Shown: in pieces, positions 58,866-64,000 of the stretch
Numbering within the stretch: the stretch's first letter is position 1
How the letters are laid out: each line of letters starts with the position of its first letter
Assembly (NCBI RefSeq): GCF_004217095.1
Contig: NZ_SHKO01000002.1
Location: 620,001-684,000 of the forward strand
Reading direction: 5' to 3'
Length of the DNA: 64,000 nucleotides
From: Advenella incenata
GTDB lineage: Bacteria > Pseudomonadota > Gammaproteobacteria > Burkholderiales > Burkholderiaceae_B
Translations under genes and position numbers: made by a program
The notes under the pieces: model-generated
Told to the model about the DNA's origin: nothing
Database searches by the model: none
The model's input: the letters and a program-made list of their open reading frames with translations, nothing else

Positions 58866-61721
58866 ATGACTATGGCAAGAACTGGCAGATTGCATACATT
58901 GTTTTTATTGGCCGTCACCGCCGACATGCTGGCCGGCACGGTTCATGCACAGATGGCAAATCGCTTGGGCGATCCGCAAATGTGGCGTACCAGCGAATAT
59001 CAGGCCCAGTGGGGTCTGGATTTCATTGGTGCTGCAGATGCTTATGCACTGGGGCTGGATGGCAGCGGCGTTAAAGTGGGTGTGGTCGATTCCGGAATCG
59101 ATGTGAATCACTCCGAATTTGCCGGCCGTATTGGTGGCGGATACGATTATGTCGGTCACTCTTCCAACCTGGTCGACTATGGTGGTCACGGTACGATGGT
59201 GGCTTCAGTCGTGGCGGCCAACCGCGACGGTGTGGGCATGCACGGCGTCGCGCCGGCAGCGACAATCTACAGCGCTATCATGCTCGGCCACAACGACGCG
59301 AGCAATAGCGTATTTGATGGCCAGATCGGCGCTGCCTGGGACGGCCTGCGGGAGCAAGGCGTGCGTATCATCAATAACAGTTGGGGCAATGCTGGCAGGA
59401 CGATTGTTGATGAGCCGGCAAAATTTTGGATCGAGACCCAGCCGAATCTGGTGGCTGCAGCGCGCCGTGCAGTTGACGGCGGTGCCCTGATGATCTTTGG
59501 CGCTGGCAATGACGGTGGCATGGATCCCGCCTACCCAGCTGGCTTGCCTTATTATCTCCCGGAGCTGGCATCCGGCTGGCTGGCCGTCGCCGCGCTGGCA
59601 CCAGGCCACATGCCCGAATGGTCGAATCGTTGCGGCGTTGCCATGGCCTGGTGTCTGTCCGCGCCGGGTGGAAGTGACGGTTGGGCTCCGGATGATAGCG
59701 GGCAATGGGTATGGATCGATGACCGTGACGATATTATGGTTGCGTATCCTGGTGGTGGGTATAGCAGGCAATGGGGCACTTCGTTGGCGGCTCCGCATGT
59801 TGCCGGCGCCGCAGCGCTGGTCGCGCAGCGATTTCCCTACATGAGCATGGCCCAGGTGCGACAGGTATTGCTGGGGACGGCTAAAGATGTGGGCGACGAG
59901 GGCGTGGACGAGATTTTTGGCTATGGTCTGCTTGATGTCGGGGCAGCTGTGCGAGGCCCCGGCAAGTTCGATTGGGGCGATTTCAGTGCGGCTATTTCCC
60001 AGGGCAGCAGCACCTGGTCAAACGATATCACGGGCGCCGGCGGGTTGGTCAAGTCGGGCAACGGTGTGCTGGTTCTTGAGGGCAACAGCAACTATCGCGG
60101 AGCTACACAAGTCAATGGTGGTGTACTTGCTATTGATGGAAGCATTGCGTCCGATACAGTGGTCAATACCGAGGGCATGCTCGCGGGCAATGGCACTATC
60201 ATCGGCACGGTGGATAACCGGGGTATGGTTGCAGCCGGCAGCCCCCAGGACGGTGGTGCCTTGACGATCGAAGGCGATTATATACAGCGCAAAAACGGGT
60301 CTCTGTTTGTGCAAGCCTGGGCGCCCGAAGGCACCAGCCGCCTTGATATTACCGGTACGGCGCAAATTGAAGGTGGCGCGGTAACGGTTGAGCTGGCGCC
60401 TGGCCGGTATCGTGGCGACCAACGTCACACGATCGTATCGGCCGCGACCGGCGTTTCGGGCCGGTACGATGCACTGAGTGAGCGCTACGCATTTCTGGAT
60501 CTGTCCCTTGCGTATGATCCGAAACATATCTATCTGGATATCAACCGCAACGCGACTGCCTTTGCCGATGTGGGGGCAACAGGCAACCAGCGGGCCGTGG
60601 GCGCGGGCATTGAAAGCCTGGGCCTGCCGGCTGCCGGGCCTGCAGCGGTCATGACAGATGTGATCAGCGACAGCAATGGCACGGGTCTTTACGATCGAGT
60701 TATTCTGATGGACGCAGGCGCTGCCCGCAACACGTTTGACAGCTTGTCGGGCGAAATGCATGCAAGCGTAGCTTCTTCCCTGATTGATGATAGTCGTTAC
60801 GCGCGTGATGCCATAAGCAACCGTTTGCGCGCGGCGTTCAGTGTCGTTCAGGCGGCATCGGTTGCCGGGGCTGCTCCATCGACAGACGGCGTGCCCGTTA
60901 CCGCCTCGTCTGCTGCCTGGGCGCAGGCGTTTGGCGCCTGGGGACATCTATCGTCTTCTGGCGGCACGGCGCGCTTAAATCGCTCCAGTAGCGGTTTCTT
61001 CGTGGGTGCCGACGGCAAGCTGGGCGACACCTGGCGGGCCGGTCTGATGGGCGGGTATGGATCCAGTTCGCTGCGTGTTGACGAGCGTAGTTCATCGGCA
61101 TCGGTCGACAGCTACACGCTGGCTGCGTATGCTGGCACTGAGCAAGGCGCGGCAGCACTGCGCCTGGGCGCGGCACACACCTGGCATAAAATTGATACTA
61201 AGCGAGCGATCCCGTTGTTCGCACGAACCGCCACAAGTGATTATCGCGCCCGCACGGCACAGCTGTTTGGGGAAACAAGCTACCGTTTCGATATTAATGG
61301 CGCCACGATCGAGCCCTTCGCGCAACTGGCTTATGTACGCTTGCATACTGATGGCTTTAGCGAGGGCGGGGCGGCAGGTCTGGTTGCGCGCAGTGGTAGC
61401 CAGGGCAACACTTTCAGCACGCTTGGCATGCGCGGCGAAGCCGTTTTGGGCAACACCAACACAAGCCAGTTGATCGCGCGCGCCACAGTTGGCTGGCAGC
61501 ACGCCTTTGGTCGTGTCTCTCCCCAGACACGTTTTTCTTTTGAGGGCGGCAACCCGTTTACGATCGAAGGCGTGCCGCTGGCCCGGGACGCGCTGGTACT
61601 GGATGTGGGGCTGACCCTGCAGACTGCGTCGAATCTGAGTATCAATGTGAGTTACACGGGACAGATCGCGCGGCGTTCAGTGAACCAGGGCATTCGGGGC
61701 GGATTAAGCTGGCGATTCTGA
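58866..61721 (+). CDS. Subtilisin-like serine protease autotransporter
   Basis: A 951-residue type V secreted protease. Signal peptide LFLLAVTADMLAGTVHAQM is followed by an S8 peptidase domain with catalytic Asp75 (GVVDSGID), His108 (GGHGTMVAS) and Ser306 (WGTSLAAPHVAG). An autotransporter-associated repeat (SGNGVLVLEGNSNYRGATQV) and beta-helix stalk follow. The last about 280 residues are the autotransporter barrel, ending GGLSWRF. It resembles the SphB1/NalP group, which release surface proteins in Bordetella and Neisseria. Start could be ATG 58866 or 58872; no strong ribosome site. Confidence 0.92.
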   Translation: MTMARTGRLHTLFLLAVTADMLAGTVHAQMANRLGDPQMWRTSEYQAQWGLDFIGAADAYALGLDGSGVKVGVVDSGIDVNHSEFAGRIGGGYDYVGHSSNLVDYGGHGTMVASVVAANRDGVGMHGVAPAATIYSAIMLGHNDASNSVFDGQIGAAWDGLREQGVRIINNSWGNAGRTIVDEPAKFWIETQPNLVAAARRAVDGGALMIFGAGNDGGMDPAYPAGLPYYLPELASGWLAVAALAPGHMPEWSNRCGVAMAWCLSAPGGSDGWAPDDSGQWVWIDDRDDIMVAYPGGGYSRQWGTSLAAPHVAGAAALVAQRFPYMSMAQVRQVLLGTAKDVGDEGVDEIFGYGLLDVGAAVRGPGKFDWGDFSAAISQGSSTWSNDITGAGGLVKSGNGVLVLEGNSNYRGATQVNGGVLAIDGSIASDTVVNTEGMLAGNGTIIGTVDNRGMVAAGSPQDGGALTIEGDYIQRKNGSLFVQAWAPEGTSRLDITGTAQIEGGAVTVELAPGRYRGDQRHTIVSAATGVSGRYDALSERYAFLDLSLAYDPKHIYLDINRNATAFADVGATGNQRAVGAGIESLGLPAAGPAAVMTDVISDSNGTGLYDRVILMDAGAARNTFDSLSGEMHASVASSLIDDSRYARDAISNRLRAAFSVVQAASVAGAAPSTDGVPVTASSAAWAQAFGAWGHLSSSGGTARLNRSSSGFFVGADGKLGDTWRAGLMGGYGSSSLRVDERSSSASVDSYTLAAYAGTEQGAAALRLGAAHTWHKIDTKRAIPLFARTATSDYRARTAQLFGETSYRFDINGATIEPFAQLAYVRLHTDGFSEGGAAGLVARSGSQGNTFSTLGMRGEAVLGNTNTSQLIARATVGWQHAFGRVSPQTRFSFEGGNPFTIEGVPLARDALVLDVGLTLQTASNLSINVSYTGQIARRSVNQGIRGGLSWRF

Positions 61722-61780
61722 ATGCCGGATCAGGGACGCGGCGGTGGCGACGGCCAGCGTGCTTATGTCTGCCAATGTGA

Positions 61781-62761
61781 TCAGCGTTTTGCTGTGTTTT
61801 TGGCGTCGGGCTTCAATATCGCTCGCCAGCGGGCGATCTCGGTTTTGATCAGCTCTGAAAACGCTTGGGGCGAAGAGACTTTGACTTCGCCGTCGATAAC
61901 GGCCAGTCGCCTGGTCACTTCCGGATCGGCGAGGCTTTGTTTGAGCGCGCGGTTTACTTTCAGAACAATATCTGGCGGCGTGCCTGCGGGTGCCAGGATA
62001 CCCCACCACACCAGGGCCTCGAAGTTGTCCAGTCCCTGCTCCGCAATGGTCGGTGTGTCGGGAGCAGAGTGTAGTCGCGCTCGTCCCGAGGTACCCAGCA
62101 GCTTGACTCGTTTGTCATCCAGTTGCGCCTTGATTTGCGACAAACCGGTAAACGTCATGTCTACATGCCCGCTTGCTACATCCAGCAAGGCCGGCCCGGC
62201 CCCACGATAGGGCACTTTCAGCAAATTCAATTGTGTGGCTTCACGAAAGAGCTCTGCAGCCAGGTCGCTCGCCGAGCCCGCTCCCGATGTCGCAATCGTC
62301 AATTGTTTGGGGCTCGTTTTGGCGTTGGCAAGAAGGGCTTGAATATTGTCGGCTTGCAGGGTTGAGCGCGCAGCCAGTCCCATGGCATAGGTAATGACCA
62401 ATCCTACCGGCGTAAAATCTTCTGGGGTTTTGTAGGGCAGAGTGGGCAACAGGGTGGGGTTGGTCGCAAAGCTTGGGCTAACGATGAGCAGGGTATAGCC
62501 GTCAGGGGCTGCTTTGGCGACGGCTTCGGTTCCGATCACGGTATTGCCGCCACCGCGATTGTCGACAATAACCGGTTGCTTGACCATGGCGGAGAATTTA
62601 TCAGCCCACGCGCGCACGATAAAGTCGCCACCGCCGCCGGCAGCAAACGGAACGATAATACGTATTGGCTTATTGGGGTAGTCGCCTGCGCTGGCCGCAT
62701 AACTTGGGGCGGCGGCCAGAGCGCTTGCCAACAGTGCAGCTTTGATCAGATGTTTCATCAT
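61781..62761 (-). CDS. Bug/TctC-family periplasmic solute receptor
   Basis: A 326-residue receptor. It has a signal peptide (LIKAALLASALAAAPSYA) and the family loops IRIIVPFAAGGGGDFIVRAW and VIVDNRGGGNTVIGTEAVA. The frame is open 125 codons further upstream, across the start of the divergent ligase gene, but ATG 62761 follows GGAGAGAGAC and begins the signal peptide. Divergent from an acyl-CoA ligase with a 138-base shared control region. Confidence 0.92.
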   Translation of the reverse strand: MMKHLIKAALLASALAAAPSYAASAGDYPNKPIRIIVPFAAGGGGDFIVRAWADKFSAMVKQPVIVDNRGGGNTVIGTEAVAKAAPDGYTLLIVSPSFATNPTLLPTLPYKTPEDFTPVGLVITYAMGLAARSTLQADNIQALLANAKTSPKQLTIATSGAGSASDLAAELFREATQLNLLKVPYRGAGPALLDVASGHVDMTFTGLSQIKAQLDDKRVKLLGTSGRARLHSAPDTPTIAEQGLDNFEALVWWGILAPAGTPPDIVLKVNRALKQSLADPEVTRRLAVIDGEVKVSSPQAFSELIKTEIARWRAILKPDAKNTAKR

Positions 62762-62899
62762 GTCTCTCTCCATTGAATGGATTGGAATTGTCATTTCTTG
62801 TAGAGTGATCAAACTTAAAGGATCCAACAGTATACTATTGTGCACTAATGTGTATTTAAAGTAAACTGCGGGTATTCTCCCATGCTGAGGGGTAGTTTC

Positions 62900-64000
62900 A
62901 TGAAAAGTCCGATTGACGTTTTGCGCAGCTATCGCCCTCACAACGGGACGCTTAATGACGCGTTTTCCAGTCGCTGCCAGCACCGGACAGACGATGTCTT
63001 TATTATCCAGTCGGGCGCATCGCTTACCTGGGGGCAATTCGGGGCGCGCTATGACAGGCTGGCACGTGCGTTGAAGGCGCGAGGCGTTGGCCGGGGCGAT
63101 CGGGTTGCCGTCGTGGGGCGCAATGACATGACTCATCTGCTGGCGCTATTTGCCCTGGCTCGTCTGGGCGCGGTCATGGTGCCGATGAATCCGGATTACA
63201 GTACGCGCGAATTAACCTATGCCTTTAACCATGCCGACGTCAAAGGCATTATCGCTCAGGCCGAACTTCTGCAATCGATTGAGCAGGCCACGCAGGCGAT
63301 GGTGCAAAAGCCATGGACATTGCTGTGGGGGCAAAGTCCGGCCGGCAACGCCGCCTCTGTCGAACAGGCTATTGATAATGCGCCAGATCTTCCTCTTTCG
63401 GACGAGGGGAGAGCCACCGACACCTGCGTCATTATCTATACCTCGGGCACTACCGGATATCCGAAAGGTGTGATGCACAGCCAGCATAATTTATTGCTGG
63501 CAGGAGAAGCGAATGTGGCGCGTTTGCATATGCAGCCGGATGATCGGGTGATGATTATTCTTCCCTTTTTCCATGTCAATGCCTTGTTTTATTCCATGTG
63601 CGGCGTGCTGGCTGCAGGCGCCAGTATGATCATCGAACCGCGGTTTTCGGCTACGCACTTTTGGAATACGGCAGCCGATCAAGGCGCGACCATCGTCAAT
63701 ATTATCGAAGCGATTGGCACGATCCTGTGCGCGCGCGACCGGTCTGAATATCGCCCGGACCATCGTTTGCGGGTTGTGTATGGCGTGCGCAAGAAGGCGG
63801 CCGAAGTATTCCGACGCGAATTTGGCATCGATCATTTGTTCTCGGGTTTTGGGATGACTGAAATCCCGGGGGTAACCTGCAATCCCTACGATGGGCCGGA
63901 TAAAGCCGGCAGCATGGGGGTGATCGGCGCCCATCCGGATCCGGACAGGCCGTGGGCCGTATGCCGGGTGGTTGATGATGACGGTTGTGATGTCGGCACG
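62900..64000 (+). CDS. AMP-forming acyl-CoA synthetase, N-terminal part (cut by window end)
   Basis: An open frame from ATG 62900 to the window edge encodes at least 367 residues of the ANL superfamily. The P-loop-like motif IIYTSGTTGYPKGVMHS is at about residues 175-191, the A5-type motif is FSGFGMTEIPG, and LPFFHVNALFYSM is also present. It resembles the carnitine/crotonobetaine-CoA ligase CaiC group. GAGGGG precedes the start. It probably activates the carboxylate captured by the divergent Bug receptor. A plus/minus shared region (62762-62899) includes AGTATACT and GTGCAC, possible regulator half-sites. Confidence 0.9.
   Translation, partial: MKSPIDVLRSYRPHNGTLNDAFSSRCQHRTDDVFIIQSGASLTWGQFGARYDRLARALKARGVGRGDRVAVVGRNDMTHLLALFALARLGAVMVPMNPDYSTRELTYAFNHADVKGIIAQAELLQSIEQATQAMVQKPWTLLWGQSPAGNAASVEQAIDNAPDLPLSDEGRATDTCVIIYTSGTTGYPKGVMHSQHNLLLAGEANVARLHMQPDDRVMIILPFFHVNALFYSMCGVLAAGASMIIEPRFSATHFWNTAADQGATIVNIIEAIGTILCARDRSEYRPDHRLRVVYGVRKKAAEVFRREFGIDHLFSGFGMTEIPGVTCNPYDGPDKAGSMGVIGAHPDPDRPWAVCRVVDDDGCDVGT

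Noticed and set aside
60018-60947. 309-codon open frame opposite the autotransporter stalk
   Set aside because: Shadow of a clear protein-coding frame with catalytic triad and barrel; product is Arg/Cys/His-rich without domain.
61722-62210. 162-codon plus-strand frame after the autotransporter
   Set aside because: Lies entirely opposite the Bug receptor gene; no domain or ribosome site.

Overview
The window looks like chromosomal DNA of a free-living betaproteobacterium of the family Alcaligenaceae (Advenella, Pusillimonas or Bordetella-like). This is inferred from moderate to high GC, five tripartite-tricarboxylate (Bug/TctC) periplasmic receptors, many LysR/GntR/IclR regulators next to small catabolic operons, and a protocatechuate (pca) cluster. 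I saw no rRNA, tRNA, CRISPR array or transposase gene.

Layout. 1-6 kb: tail of a LysR gene, an IclR regulator and a protocatechuate branch cluster in the order remnant pcaI, pcaB, remnant pcaD, pcaK-like transporter, pcaH, pcaG. Ring cleavage and cycloisomerisation are intact, but the later steps are represented only by 5' fragments. 6-10 kb: a secreted beta-helix protein, a helix-turn-helix/nucleotidyltransferase protein whose start lies inside a perfect palindrome, an aldo/keto reductase and its divergent LysR. 10-15 kb: a Fur-type iron-siderophore unit (TonB receptor plus binding protein), an orphan response regulator and a SixA-like phosphatase. 15.3-23.6 kb: an orphan type VI secretion VgrG island with AT-rich cargo: VgrG, three small partly related proteins of unknown family, a DUF2169-pentapeptide protein, a second pentapeptide protein and a PAAR-like DUF4150 protein.

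23.6-28.7 kb: a LeuC/LeuD-type hydro-lyase with an isocitrate-lyase/PEP-mutase-family lyase, converging on a Bug receptor and a HutC-type GntR gene. The two facing promoters carry the same operator in the same place, so this is probably one regulon. 29-35.5 kb: a LysR gene and a catabolic operon with a flavin reductase fused to an FCD ligand-sensing domain, a Bug receptor, an AtuA-like/DUF4387 pair and an FMN-dependent monooxygenase. 35.5-36.2 kb: a HigBA toxin-antitoxin pair. 36.4-42 kb: an operon with two beta-hydroxyacid dehydrogenases, a CMD-family protein, a Bug receptor, an aldehyde dehydrogenase and a FadR-type GntR. 42-44.3 kb: a LysR remnant, TetR with a GST, and a YchJ-type protein.

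44.3-51.6 kb: LysR divergent from a complete peptide-type ABC importer followed by a cytoplasmic beta-lactamase-fold hydrolase. 51.7-54.6 kb: a PhoD-type phosphatase and a Phd/VapC-like toxin-antitoxin pair. 54.7-58.5 kb: an M29-like enzyme, a small membrane protein, a Bug receptor and a FadR-type GntR, with twin TGCATGCA palindromes upstream. 58.9-64 kb: a subtilisin autotransporter, another Bug receptor and a divergent AMP-forming acyl-CoA ligase cut by the window end.

The recurring theme is small self-contained uptake-and-degradation modules (regulator, Bug receptor, two to five enzymes). Regions that look most likely to hold undescribed biology are the VgrG cargo island, the reductase-FCD fusion operon, the twin-operator LeuCD/lyase regulon and the M29-like operon.
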